From: Kryptolebias marmoratus
Lineage: Eukaryota > Chordata > Actinopteri > Cyprinodontiformes > Rivulidae
Direction: 5' to 3'
NCBI RefSeq assembly: GCF_001649575.2
Contig: NC_051431.1
Location: forward strand, 20,286,860 to 20,350,859
Length of the DNA: 64,000 bases
Positions 1 to 10,190 of the stretch are shown here, piece after piece. The position numbers were made by a program, and so were the translations under genes. The notes under the pieces are model-generated. The model ran no database searches. It saw only the letters and a program-made list of their open reading frames with translations, and was not told where the DNA came from. Position 1 is the first letter of the stretch; every line of letters begins with the position of its first letter.

Positions 1-2567
1 AAGATAACAACTGGACAGCTCCCTTGCCATTCAAACTGCCACGGCAAAAGCTCCCTAACAACAGGCCACAGGCCCTGAAGCGCCTTATGTCACTTGTGCA
101 TAACTTCGAACAGAAGGAAGAAATGAAGGAACACTTTGTGGCTTTCATGGACAAAGTATTCAAAAACAACCATGCAGAAATTGCCCCACCACTAAAAAAT
201 GGAGAAGAATGTTGGTATTTGCCACTATTTGGTATTTACCACCCCCGTAAACCCAAACAGATCAGGGTCGTCTTCGACAGCAGCGCCAAATACGAGGGTG
301 TATCACTGAACGATGTGTTGTTAACAGGACCAGATCTTAACAACTCCCTGTTAGGTGTCTTAATACGCTTCAGAAAGGAAGCTGTTGCCTTTACGGCAGA
401 CATCGAACAGATGTTTTACTGTTTCAATGTACATGAGCAAGACAGGAACTACTTGCGTTTTTTGTGGTTCCGAGACAATGACATTTCTAAAGACATTGTG
501 GAGTATAGGATGAGAGTCCACGTCTTTGGAAATAGCCCGTCACCAGCTGTGGCCATATATGGCTTGCATCAGTCTGTTCTACGCAGTGAGCCAGACAGTG
601 ATCCAGATGTAAGGCAGTTTGTCACACGGGACTTTTACGTGGACGACGGACTCAAATCGCTTCCCACCATTGAAATGGCCGTGTCCCTACTCCAAAGAAC
701 CCGTGACACACTTGCAAAGTCAAATCTCAGACTGCATAAAATAGCAGCTAACAGAAAGGAAGTGTTGGAGGCGTTCCCTACCCAAGATCATGCTAAAGAT
801 TTGAAAGACTTAGACTTTGAAGCCGACTCAGTCATCATGCAACGCAGCCTAGGTCTCCTTTGGGACCTAGGTAGAGACTGCTTCACCTTTCGAGTCCCAG
901 ATGAGACAAAGCCCTTTACGAAAAGAGGTGTTTTATCAACAATTAACAGCCTTTATGATCCGTTAGGGTTTGTAGCGCCAGTCACTATACAGGGAAAGTC
1001 TATTCTGCGTGAACTGACAGTTGGAAATGGAGACTGGGATACACCATTACCCCCAGAAAAGGAAGAGTCCTGGACCCTTTGGAAGGACTCACTTAAAGAA
1101 CTATCTGATCTGACTATTGCTAGAGCATACACAGACATTTCTCCTTCAACAGCCACAAAAAGAGAGTTGTGTGTGTTTTCGGATGCGTCTACTAAAGCCA
1201 TAGCCGCAGTGGCTTATCTCAGAGTGACAGATGCAGAAGGAAACTGTCAAGTCGGGTTTATTATGGGCAAAGCGAAGCTTGCACCACGTCCAGATCAGAC
1301 CATACCAAGACTGGAGCTTAGTGCTGCTGTATTAGCAGTAGAGCTTGCAGATTTAATTGCTGATGAACTTGACCTCAAACTGGACTGCACTATATTCCAT
1401 ACAGACAGTAAAGTGGTCCTAGGTTATATCTACAACGAGACTAGGAGATTTTATGTTTATGTTAGTAACCGTGTAACCAGGATCCGCAGATCTTCTCAGC
1501 CGAGTCAGTGGCATTATGTGGCTAGCAGTCAGAACCCCGCAGATCATGCCACTCGTTCTGTACCTGCGTACCAGCTGCCCCTTAGTAATTGGCTCACTGG
1601 CCCTGACTTTTTGCTTCAAGTCCAAAAGTTCCCACATGAGTCTCACGATCTTGTGGACCCTAGCAAGGACTCAGATGTTAGACCTTGTGTAACTGTTCTC
1701 AAAACTGCAGCTTCAACTAAGCATCTTGGTTCGGATAGGTTCAGTAAGTTTTCTACATGGAGGTCACTCACACGTGCTCTTTCTAGACTACTGCATCTCA
1801 TCCACAACTTCAAATCACCATCAAACAGAAACAATCGCTGCAGCGGTTGGCATTACTGTGAGACAGGACTCACTGTTGACGAGTTTAAACAAGCTCAAAA
1901 TATTGTGATTCAAGCAGTACAACAGGACGTATATTCGGAAGAAATCCAGTGTATACAAAACAACGAGAGTCTACCCAAAACCAGTCCTCTCAAGAACTTG
2001 GACCCTTACCTGGATGAAAATGGACTCCTCAGAGTAGGTGGTCGCATCACTGACTCGAACTTCACTCAAGGTGAAAAGAACCCACTTCTAGTTCCAGGCC
2101 ACCATCATGTTGCAGTTCTTCTCATAAAGCACTACCACAATCAGGTTCATCATCAAGGTCGCCTGTTTACTGAAGGAACTATACGTTCTGCAGGATGGTG
2201 GATTATAGGTGGCAAAAGAAAAGTGAGCACCGTCATCTATCATTGTGTAACCTGCAAAAGACTTCGAGCTCCTCTGAGCACACAAAAGATGTCAGACCTT
2301 CCGCCAGATCGTCTTTCAACAGACCCTCCATTCACAAATGTGGGCTTAGATGTGTTCGGTCCATGGTATGTGTCTTCCCGACGCACCAGAGGAAGTGTCA
2401 ATCAAATCAAAAGGCTCCAGCTGGTAACTTCGAGGCGTCAGATGTTTACAGACATCAGTGGCGTCAGGTCCAGCACCTGTCAAACACCTTCTGGGACAAA
2501 TGGAAGAAAGAGTTCCTTCCTATTCTTCAGTCACGTCGCAAGTGGCAAGCCAGCCAACCTAATGTGA
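1..2567 (+). pseudogene. BEL/Pao polyprotein 3' part of copy 1 (RT, RNase H, truncated integrase)
   Basis: An open frame runs in from the left window edge (codons start at position 3) and ends at the stop at 2567. It is identical to residues of the downstream polyprotein from just before the reverse transcriptase to its stop. YVDD is encoded at 636-647. It carries the same loss of the integrase catalytic core and the same unrelated C-terminal tail. Gag and protease are outside the window, so whether this copy is otherwise open cannot be judged. Confidence 0.88.
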
Positions 2568-2758
2568 GCTTAGGAAGTGTCATCGTACTCAAAGACAGTC
2601 AAGTACCAAGAAATGAATGGCCTCTTGGACTCATAACTCAGGTGTTTCCAAGTAAAGACAATAGAGTACGTAAAGTAGAAATTAAGGTAGCCAAACCAGA
2701 TGGTTCAAAGCTGTTGGTAAGACCTATTTCAGAAATTGTAGTTTTGGTTCCTTCATAA
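2411..2758 (+). pseudogene. Integrase C-terminal segment of copy 1, out of frame
   Basis: Counterpart of 8487-8834 at offset 6076, with the same sequence and the same frame relation to the upstream pol frame. Both copies therefore carry one and the same deletion event. Confidence 0.78.
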
Positions 2759-2815
2759 GATAGCTTGTTTTTTCTCGAGATTCTTTTGTGGCGTTTATTC
2801 ACGCCAGACGGGGAG

Positions 2816-3442
2816 TGTTCTGTTCTGAAGTTGCAAATGTTATGTTTTCAGAAGCTGTTTCATTCATGTAGAGCAAAAAATGAGGAAAGCCTGCCCTCTT
2901 GTGTTCTTTTCAGGTATTGTAACTTGACAACCGTTTTTTTTTTGTAGACAGAAACTTTATTGAACGGCAGAAGTAGTCAAGAACAAAACGGCAATGGCGT
3001 CAGCACTTATTTCATGGTGTCTTTTTCGGAAGAAATTTCTGCAAATATCGTTCGCTAGAGGTTGCATTGCTGGTATGTACTAAATCGATAATTCTGTAAC
3101 ATTGTTTTTGCGCTTGATGTTACTCGGTAACGTATTATTTCAGTCTAAAATTAGTCGTTTTGCTATGTAAATTACACGTGAGTTGTAAGGTTGTCCAACA
3201 TGGCGTCAGTACCGCAGATTCTTGCTTATGGATATATTTAGGATGTTATTTAGCAGAAATTCTCTGTAAAAGTGCATTTATGCTGCACATATTCATATTT
3301 TTATCATGTTGTTCTTCTTGTTTTCAGTTTTACCCTTTTGAATGTCATTAAACCTGCTGACAACGATCTTCGGTCTCCAGAGTTATGATATGAGGAAGGT
3401 GTTAGATAGCCTTTGCATTAGACATGCACCAGAAACGGCACA
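2816..3442 (+). repeat. BEL/Pao LTR shared by copies 1 and 2
   Basis: 627 bp, begins TGTTCTG and ends GGCACA, so it has TG...CA termini. It is the 3' LTR of copy 1 and the 5' LTR of copy 2. It holds two copies of the 10-mer ATGGCGTCAG (2994-3003 and 3200-3209) and an ATTAAA near 3347 that could act in polyadenylation. No convincing TATA box was seen. Confidence 0.88.
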
Positions 3443-3573
3443 GTAAAACAGCAGCATCCACGCTCAAGAAGATAATGCAGTCATCGCATCTAGAGTGAAG
3501 CAGACCACTACTACGCCCATAGCAGCGCGGCATACAGCAGTGATCCTGCAGACGTCTCCTACTCAACTCCACC
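3443..3573 (+). other. BEL/Pao 5' leader, no standard primer binding site seen
   Basis: 131 bp between the 5' LTR and the ATG of the polyprotein. A tRNA-complementary primer binding site normally starts with TGG within a few bases of the LTR. No TGG occurs anywhere in this leader, which begins GTAAAACAGC. Priming may use another tRNA segment, the site may be damaged, or the inferred LTR end may not be the functional one. Confidence 0.55.
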
Positions 3574-6500
3574 ATGTCCAAAAAGACATCATCTCTCAAG
3601 ACCCAGTCGGAGGCTTCATACGTCTCCTCTACAGGCTCTGCAGCAGCCAAAGCCAGAGCAAGGGCTGAGGCAGTCAAAGCCCGCCTTAGCTTTGCAGCCA
3701 AAGAAATGAACTTAAAAGTAGAAAAAGCCAAAATCGAAGCATCCATTGAATTTCTACAACAAGAAAAAGATGTAGCGTCAGCCATTGCTGAAGCAGAGGC
3801 ATTAGAAGCAGCTGTTGTCTCACAGATGGAAGCACGCAGCAACCCAGGTCCTTCTGTAATAGCTGAGCGTACCGAACAATATGTCACCAGCCAGACTAAA
3901 TTTGTAGAGGGGTTGGAAAGTGCTGCTCTTCAGCCATCGCAAGTCGGAAATGTACTTCAAGATAGACCGGAACTCACAAGCAATGAGTCATTACACTCTA
4001 AACAAGAGGACGATCCACAGCAAACTCCAGTCTGCCCTCCCAATTATCTTGACAACTCCCAAAACCCCCCAGTTATTATCTCATCTCCACACACTAATAA
4101 GGATTTCACAGCCGATTGGTCAAACCAAGTAGCAGCATCTAGTTTCTATGAAGCCAGACCCTCACGCCAGGAGTCTAGAGATTCCAATGTAAATGACTTT
4201 ATTAGGTATTTTGCTCGCCGTGAAATAGTGTCAACAGGACTACTTCAGTTTAATGACAAACCCCAAAATTTCAGAGCTTGGAAGCGCTCCTTTGAAAATA
4301 CAATAAGGGGTTTAGATCTAACGGCGAGTGAGGAGATGGACCTGATGTTAAAGTGGCTTGGCAAAGAATCTGCTGAACAAGTAGAGCAAATCAGAGCTAT
4401 ACACATTAATAACCCAGTCAATGGCCTCAACATGATGTGGAACAGGCTTGAACAATGTTACGGATCAGCTGAAGCAATAGAGGATGCACTTTTCAAAAGA
4501 ATTGAGGCATTTCCAAAAATCACACCCAAAGACTATTCAAAACTAAGGAAGTTTAGTGACCTGCTCATGGAAATTCAGAGTGCTAAAGATGATGGGGACC
4601 TCCCTGGTCTGGCGTTCTTGGATACAGCAAGAGGAGTAAATCCCATTGTTCAAAAACTCCCCTTCCACTTGCAAGAAAAATGGATTACAGTAGGAACTAA
4701 CTACAAGCGCACAAAATGTGTGTTTTTCCCACCATTTAACATTTTCGTAGACTTTGTGACTCAAGAGGCTGACTCTAAAAATGATCCGAGCTTCAACTTC
4801 ACATCGTTTCCTGATTTTTCCAAACCAGATAAGCTGCCCTGGAGAACAAACAGACAGAAAGAGGTTTCAGTGCACAAAACTGATGTCGTCTCCCACCCCA
4901 GTTCAGACATACATAGATCTGTGAACAAAGCTGTGGATATTGGCAAGATTTGCCCCATTCACAAGAAACCTCATCCTCTCTCAAAATGTAGAACATTTCG
5001 TATGAAAACACTGGATGATAGGAAAATGTTCTTAAAGGAGAACAACCTTTGCTTCAAATGCTGTGCCTCATCTTCACACATTGCAAGAGACTGTAAAGTT
5101 AAGGTACAGTGTTCTGAGTGCCATGATGAGAAACATTGCAGTGCTCTCCACCCAGGACCAGCCCCCTGGCAGAGAGAAATTGAACCTGCGGTAGACCATG
5201 GCGGGGAGCCTGACTCCAAGGAACCAGAGGAGATCACTTCCAGCTGCACCCAGGTTTGTGGCACTAATGAAGCAAGTAGATCATGCTCTAAAATCTGTCT
5301 CGTGCAAGTGTACCCAGCAGGATGCCCACAACAAGCAGTAAAGCTCTATGCCATCCATGATGAACAAAGCAACAGATCATTGGTCCGCCCTGAGTTCTTC
5401 GAACTATTTAATGATTGTGGACCCAGCTCTCCTTACTCAATCAGAACATGTGCTGGAACTAAAGATACTATGGGAAGGAGAGCTATAGGCTATGTAGTAG
5501 CAGCCTTAGATGGTTCAGTCCACATTCCACTGCCTAGCCTTATTGAATGCAAAAATATCCCAAATGACAGAGATGAGATACCCACACCCAGCGCGGCTAT
5601 GCATCACAGCCATCTGAAGTCAGTAGCTAATCTTATCCCTGAACTGGACTCTAATGCCCCCATTCTAATGCTTCTTGGACGGGATGTTATTAGAGTTCAC
5701 AAAGTCCGTAAACAGATAAGTGGACCTAACAATGCACCTTACGCACAAAAATTAGACCTCGGATGGGTTGTAGTAGGAAATGTTTGTGTGGGTGATATCC
5801 ACAAAACTCTTGCTATAAAGACTCTGTTCACAAATGCCACTGAGAAGGGTCGTCCCACAATGTTTGAGCCATGCCCCAATGTTTTCAACATAAAAGAGAA
5901 ACATTGCGAAATACAAGTTCCATTCAACTTAGGGACCCAGCTTGTGGACAGCACTTGTGAACCAGATCACTTAGGATGTAATGTGTTCAAACAAACCAGA
6001 CATGACAATTACATCGCACCTTCCATTCAAGACAACGTCTTCTTAAAAATAATGGAAGAAGGAATAACGAAGGACAAAGATAACAACTGGACAGCTCCCT
6101 TGCCATTCAAACTGCCACGGCAAAAGCTCCCTAACAACAGGCCACAGGCCCTGAAGCGCCTTATGTCACTTGTGCATAACTTCGAACAGAAGGAAGAAAT
6201 GAAGGAACACTTTGTGGCTTTCATGGACAAAGTATTCAAAAACAACCATGCAGAAATTGCCCCACCACTAAAAAATGGAGAAGAATGTTGGTATTTGCCA
6301 CTATTTGGTATTTACCACCCCCGTAAACCCAAACAGATCAGGGTCGTCTTCGACAGCAGCGCCAAATACGAGGGTGTATCACTGAACGATGTGTTGTTAA
6401 CAGGACCAGATCTTAACAACTCCCTGTTAGGTGTCTTAATACGCTTCAGAAAGGAAGCTGTTGCCTTTACGGCAGACATCGAACAGATGTTTTACTGTTT

Positions 6501-8643
6501 CAATGTACATGAGCAAGACAGGAACTACTTGCGTTTTTTGTGGTTCCGAGACAATGACATTTCTAAAGACATTGTGGAGTATAGGATGAGAGTCCACGTC
6601 TTTGGAAATAGCCCGTCACCAGCTGTGGCCATATATGGCTTGCATCAGTCTGTTCTACGCAGTGAGCCAGACAGTGATCCAGATGTAAGGCAGTTTGTCA
6701 CACGGGACTTTTACGTGGACGACGGACTCAAATCGCTTCCCACCATTGAAATGGCCGTGTCCCTACTCCAAAGAACCCGTGACACACTTGCAAAGTCAAA
6801 TCTCAGACTGCATAAAATAGCAGCTAACAGAAAGGAAGTGTTGGAGGCGTTCCCTACCCAAGATCATGCTAAAGATTTGAAAGACTTAGACTTTGAAGCC
6901 GACTCAGTCATCATGCAACGCAGCCTAGGTCTCCTTTGGGACCTAGGTAGAGACTGCTTCACCTTTCGAGTCCCAGATGAGACAAAGCCCTTTACGAAAA
7001 GAGGTGTTTTATCAACAATTAACAGCCTTTATGATCCGTTAGGGTTTGTAGCGCCAGTCACTATACAGGGAAAGTCTATTCTGCGTGAACTGACAGTTGG
7101 AAATGGAGACTGGGATACACCATTACCCCCAGAAAAGGAAGAGTCCTGGACCCTTTGGAAGGACTCACTTAAAGAACTATCTGATCTGACTATTGCTAGA
7201 GCATACACAGACATTTCTCCTTCAACAGCCACAAAAAGAGAGTTGTGTGTGTTTTCGGATGCGTCTACTAAAGCCATAGCCGCAGTGGCTTATCTCAGAG
7301 TGACAGATGCAGAAGGAAACTGTCAAGTCGGGTTTATTATGGGCAAAGCGAAGCTTGCACCACGTCCAGATCAGACCATACCAAGACTGGAGCTTAGTGC
7401 TGCTGTATTAGCAGTAGAGCTTGCAGATTTAATTGCTGATGAACTTGACCTCAAACTGGACTGCACTATATTCCATACAGACAGTAAAGTGGTCCTAGGT
7501 TATATCTACAACGAGACTAGGAGATTTTATGTTTATGTTAGTAACCGTGTAACCAGGATCCGCAGATCTTCTCAGCCGAGTCAGTGGCATTATGTGGCTA
7601 GCAGTCAGAACCCCGCAGATCATGCCACTCGTTCTGTACCTGCGTACCAGCTGCCCCTTAGTAATTGGCTCACTGGCCCTGACTTTTTGCTTCAAGTCCA
7701 AAAGTTCCCACATGAGTCTCACGATCTTGTGGACCCTAGCAAGGACTCAGATGTTAGACCTTGTGTAACTGTTCTCAAAACTGCAGCTTCAACTAAGCAT
7801 CTTGGTTCGGATAGGTTCAGTAAGTTTTCTACATGGAGGTCACTCACACGTGCTCTTTCTAGACTACTGCATCTCATCCACAACTTCAAATCACCATCAA
7901 ACAGAAACAATCGCTGCAGCGGTTGGCATTACTGTGAGACAGGACTCACTGTTGACGAGTTTAAACAAGCTCAAAATATTGTGATTCAAGCAGTACAACA
8001 GGACGTATATTCGGAAGAAATCCAGTGTATACAAAACAACGAGAGTCTACCCAAAACCAGTCCTCTCAAGAACTTGGACCCTTACCTGGATGAAAATGGA
8101 CTCCTCAGAGTAGGTGGTCGCATCACTGACTCGAACTTCACTCAAGGTGAAAAGAACCCACTTCTAGTTCCAGGCCACCATCATGTTGCAGTTCTTCTCA
8201 TAAAGCACTACCACAATCAGGTTCATCATCAAGGTCGCCTGTTTACTGAAGGAACTATACGTTCTGCAGGATGGTGGATTATAGGTGGCAAAAGAAAAGT
8301 GAGCACCGTCATCTATCATTGTGTAACCTGCAAAAGACTTCGAGCTCCTCTGAGCACACAAAAGATGTCAGACCTTCCGCCAGATCGTCTTTCAACAGAC
8401 CCTCCATTCACAAATGTGGGCTTAGATGTGTTCGGTCCATGGTATGTGTCTTCCCGACGCACCAGAGGAAGTGTCAATCAAATCAAAAGGCTCCAGCTGG
8501 TAACTTCGAGGCGTCAGATGTTTACAGACATCAGTGGCGTCAGGTCCAGCACCTGTCAAACACCTTCTGGGACAAATGGAAGAAAGAGTTCCTTCCTATT
8601 CTTCAGTCACGTCGCAAGTGGCAAGCCAGCCAACCTAATGTGA
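3574..8643 (+). CDS. BEL/Pao Gag-Pol polyprotein, integrase truncated by internal deletion
   Basis: 1689 codons; the start is chosen for the ACCATGT context and the leader position. Visible parts: an alanine/glutamate-rich coiled coil (about 20-95); a Gag region of DUF1759 type (about 205-400); cysteine/histidine clusters at C460-C472 and C493-x2-C496-x5-H502-x4-C507 (zinc knuckle, one residue longer than the usual CX2CX4HX4C); an aspartic-protease-like DEQSN with D596; reverse transcriptase (about 880-1110) with D968 and the YVDD catalytic box at 1047-1050; RNase H with D1229, E1273, D1303 and D1349; and an integrase zinc finger with H1547/H1551 and C1583-x2-C1586. The integrase core keeps its first aspartate (D1618, in GLDVFGPW). 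About ten residues later, after RRTRG, the family sequence stops and some 55 unrelated residues follow to the stop. RT and RNase H residues look intact, so a cDNA-making product is plausible, but integration in cis is not. Confidence 0.9.
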   Translation: MSKKTSSLKTQSEASYVSSTGSAAAKARARAEAVKARLSFAAKEMNLKVEKAKIEASIEFLQQEKDVASAIAEAEALEAAVVSQMEARSNPGPSVIAERTEQYVTSQTKFVEGLESAALQPSQVGNVLQDRPELTSNESLHSKQEDDPQQTPVCPPNYLDNSQNPPVIISSPHTNKDFTADWSNQVAASSFYEARPSRQESRDSNVNDFIRYFARREIVSTGLLQFNDKPQNFRAWKRSFENTIRGLDLTASEEMDLMLKWLGKESAEQVEQIRAIHINNPVNGLNMMWNRLEQCYGSAEAIEDALFKRIEAFPKITPKDYSKLRKFSDLLMEIQSAKDDGDLPGLAFLDTARGVNPIVQKLPFHLQEKWITVGTNYKRTKCVFFPPFNIFVDFVTQEADSKNDPSFNFTSFPDFSKPDKLPWRTNRQKEVSVHKTDVVSHPSSDIHRSVNKAVDIGKICPIHKKPHPLSKCRTFRMKTLDDRKMFLKENNLCFKCCASSSHIARDCKVKVQCSECHDEKHCSALHPGPAPWQREIEPAVDHGGEPDSKEPEEITSSCTQVCGTNEASRSCSKICLVQVYPAGCPQQAVKLYAIHDEQSNRSLVRPEFFELFNDCGPSSPYSIRTCAGTKDTMGRRAIGYVVAALDGSVHIPLPSLIECKNIPNDRDEIPTPSAAMHHSHLKSVANLIPELDSNAPILMLLGRDVIRVHKVRKQISGPNNAPYAQKLDLGWVVVGNVCVGDIHKTLAIKTLFTNATEKGRPTMFEPCPNVFNIKEKHCEIQVPFNLGTQLVDSTCEPDHLGCNVFKQTRHDNYIAPSIQDNVFLKIMEEGITKDKDNNWTAPLPFKLPRQKLPNNRPQALKRLMSLVHNFEQKEEMKEHFVAFMDKVFKNNHAEIAPPLKNGEECWYLPLFGIYHPRKPKQIRVVFDSSAKYEGVSLNDVLLTGPDLNNSLLGVLIRFRKEAVAFTADIEQMFYCFNVHEQDRNYLRFLWFRDNDISKDIVEYRMRVHVFGNSPSPAVAIYGLHQSVLRSEPDSDPDVRQFVTRDFYVDDGLKSLPTIEMAVSLLQRTRDTLAKSNLRLHKIAANRKEVLEAFPTQDHAKDLKDLDFEADSVIMQRSLGLLWDLGRDCFTFRVPDETKPFTKRGVLSTINSLYDPLGFVAPVTIQGKSILRELTVGNGDWDTPLPPEKEESWTLWKDSLKELSDLTIARAYTDISPSTATKRELCVFSDASTKAIAAVAYLRVTDAEGNCQVGFIMGKAKLAPRPDQTIPRLELSAAVLAVELADLIADELDLKLDCTIFHTDSKVVLGYIYNETRRFYVYVSNRVTRIRRSSQPSQWHYVASSQNPADHATRSVPAYQLPLSNWLTGPDFLLQVQKFPHESHDLVDPSKDSDVRPCVTVLKTAASTKHLGSDRFSKFSTWRSLTRALSRLLHLIHNFKSPSNRNNRCSGWHYCETGLTVDEFKQAQNIVIQAVQQDVYSEEIQCIQNNESLPKTSPLKNLDPYLDENGLLRVGGRITDSNFTQGEKNPLLVPGHHHVAVLLIKHYHNQVHHQGRLFTEGTIRSAGWWIIGGKRKVSTVIYHCVTCKRLRAPLSTQKMSDLPPDRLSTDPPFTNVGLDVFGPWYVSSRRTRGSVNQIKRLQLVTSRRQMFTDISGVRSSTCQTPSGTNGRKSSFLFFSHVASGKPANLM

Positions 8644-8834
8644 GCTTAGGAAGTGTCATCGTACTCAAAGACAGTCAAGTACCAAGAAATGAATGGCCTC
8701 TTGGACTCATAACTCAGGTGTTTCCAAGTAAAGACAATAGAGTACGTAAAGTAGAAATTAAGGTAGCCAAACCAGATGGTTCAAAGCTGTTGGTAAGACC
8801 TATTTCAGAAATTGTAGTTTTGGTTCCTTCATAA
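8487..8834 (+). pseudogene. Integrase C-terminal segment, out of frame with the polyprotein
   Basis: In a different frame from the main ORF, this stretch reads as the C-terminal end of a BEL/Pao integrase (DUF5641-like): a YRHQWRQVQHL...FWDKWKKEF block, then a small beta-rich module with VSLGSVIVLKD and WPLGLITQVFP, ending in a stop just before the polypurine tract. The join to the upstream integrase part lies near 8468-8487. Judging from typical family lengths, about 250-300 codons of the catalytic core are missing, including the second aspartate and the glutamate of the DDE triad. The frame change means the deletion is not a multiple of three, or further indels occurred. Confidence 0.8.
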
Positions 8835-8882
8835 GATAGCTTGTTTTTTCTCGAGATTCTTTTGTGGCGTTTATTCACGCCA

Positions 8883-8891
8883 GACGGGGAG
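8883..8891 (+). other. Polypurine tract candidate before the 3' LTR
   Basis: GACGGGGAG directly precedes the LTR start TG at 8892 (and 2816 in copy 1). A purine run here is expected to prime plus-strand DNA synthesis. It is short and interrupted by one C. The left LTR boundary was placed with its help, so the two calls are not independent. Confidence 0.5.
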
Positions 8892-9518
8892 TGTTCTGTT
8901 CTGAAGTTGCAAATGTTATGTTTTCAGAAGCTGTTTCATTCATGTAGAGCAAAAAATGAGGAAAGCCTGCCCTCTTGTGTTCTTTTCAGGTATTGTAACT
9001 TGACAACCGTTTTTTTTTTGTAGACAGAAACTTTATTGAACGGCAGAAGTAGTCAAGAACAAAACGGCAATGGCGTCAGCACTTATTTCATGGTGTCTTT
9101 TTCGGAAGAAATTTCTGCAAATATCGTTCGCTAGAGGTTGCATTGCTGGTATGTACTAAATCGATAATTCTGTAACATTGTTTTTGCGCTTGATGTTACT
9201 CGGTAACGTATTATTTCAGTCTAAAATTAGTCGTTTTGCTATGTAAATTACACGTGAGTTGTAAGGTTGTCCAACATGGCGTCAGTACCGCAGATTCTTG
9301 CTTATGGATATATTTAGGATGTTATTTAGCAGAAATTCTCTGTAAAAGTGCATTTATGCTGCACATATTCATATTTTTATCATGTTGTTCTTCTTGTTTT
9401 CAGTTTTACCCTTTTGAATGTCATTAAACCTGCTGACAACGATCTTCGGTCTCCAGAGTTATGATATGAGGAAGGTGTTAGATAGCCTTTGCATTAGACA
9501 TGCACCAGAAACGGCACA
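8892..9518 (+). repeat. BEL/Pao 3' LTR of copy 2
   Basis: 627 bp, the same sequence as 2816-3442 wherever compared. It is followed at 9519 by ATTAGTG, unlike the GTAAAAC that follows the shared LTR, which fixes the right end of the element at 9518. Confidence 0.9.
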
Positions 9519-10190
9519 ATTAGTGAAACTGATTTCACTGCGCAGTGAATGTGTACAGTACTAAAGATAAAATCATATGCCTGATGTTGATATGGCAACT
9601 GGGCTATAACACAAATTAATTACAGAGGAGTCTGCTTCAGCAGATGTAGTCAGTGCGGGGTGTTACTGGAGAAAAGACCAAGTGACATTTAGAGAAAAGC
9701 AAATAAGGTGGGTGAGCAAGTTATATTAAGAGTTGGATTTTGTGAAAAATAAAATTCAGTAAATCAAAAAAAACCTCACAAAATAGATCATATAAGCATA
9801 AAAACATTACTCGATGCATAATAGTTTCCACTGACATGATATTGCAAAGGCTGCTATTGATTTAAAACAGTATCCTGTAGACACAGACTGTTTCTGCAAG
9901 GCTTCACACTGAGAACAGCAGTTTAATTGGACCATGAAATGGAAGGACAATATTACTCTGGTATTATTTATGTGACTAAAGCCATTGCTTGTTTAGCCTC
10001 GGCCTTTACAAATAGTTGAGACAGCTGGAAACAGTTGACCTGGCTCAAGACAACAAAGTTTAAACACAACAACAGATGAACACCTGTGACCTCAATGTGT
10101 TGTTGTCGCGTCTTAATTTTCAAGGACAGTACAGATCTTTCAGACTTTATACAACTAACGTCTTATTTGTTGCATATAGCTTTTTGAATT
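9519..10190. other. Host flank right of the BEL/Pao tandem, no feature seen
   Basis: AT-rich single-copy-looking sequence starting ATTAGTG at the LTR edge. No gene, RNA or clear repeat recognised. The first 4-6 bases are the candidate right half of a target-site duplication, whose left partner lies outside the window. Confidence 0.5.

Larger units (their letters stand above)
1..3442 (+). mobile_element. BEL/Pao LTR retrotransposon, copy 1 (5' part outside window)
   Basis: This is the 3' half of a BEL/Pao element: pol from just before the reverse transcriptase, a short 3' untranslated part and the LTR at 2816-3442. It matches 6077-9518 at a constant offset of 6076, and I saw no difference in any stretch or reading frame compared. 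Its 3' LTR is also the 5' LTR of the next copy, so the two are head-to-tail with one LTR between them. The 5' LTR, gag and protease would lie left of the window. Like copy 2 it lacks the integrase catalytic core. Confidence 0.93.
2816..9518 (+). mobile_element. BEL/Pao LTR retrotransposon, copy 2 (complete LTR to LTR, integrase-deleted)
   Basis: The element is 6703 bp: a 627-bp LTR (2816-3442), 5449 bp internal, and a 627-bp LTR (8892-9518). The order Gag, protease, reverse transcriptase, RNase H, integrase places it in the BEL/Pao superfamily, as does the Pao-type RT/RNase H sequence. The right LTR edge is fixed because the sequences diverge after the CACA at 3442 and 9518. The left edge is inferred from the TG start just after a short purine run. 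The host target duplication cannot be tested because the outer left flank is not in the window. Identical LTRs suggest a recent origin or recent homogenisation. Confidence 0.93.

Noticed and set aside
953..1201. Minus-strand ORFs inside the retrotransposon pol (and their copies 6076 bp on)
   Set aside because: Shadow frames of pol; no domain, no independent support.
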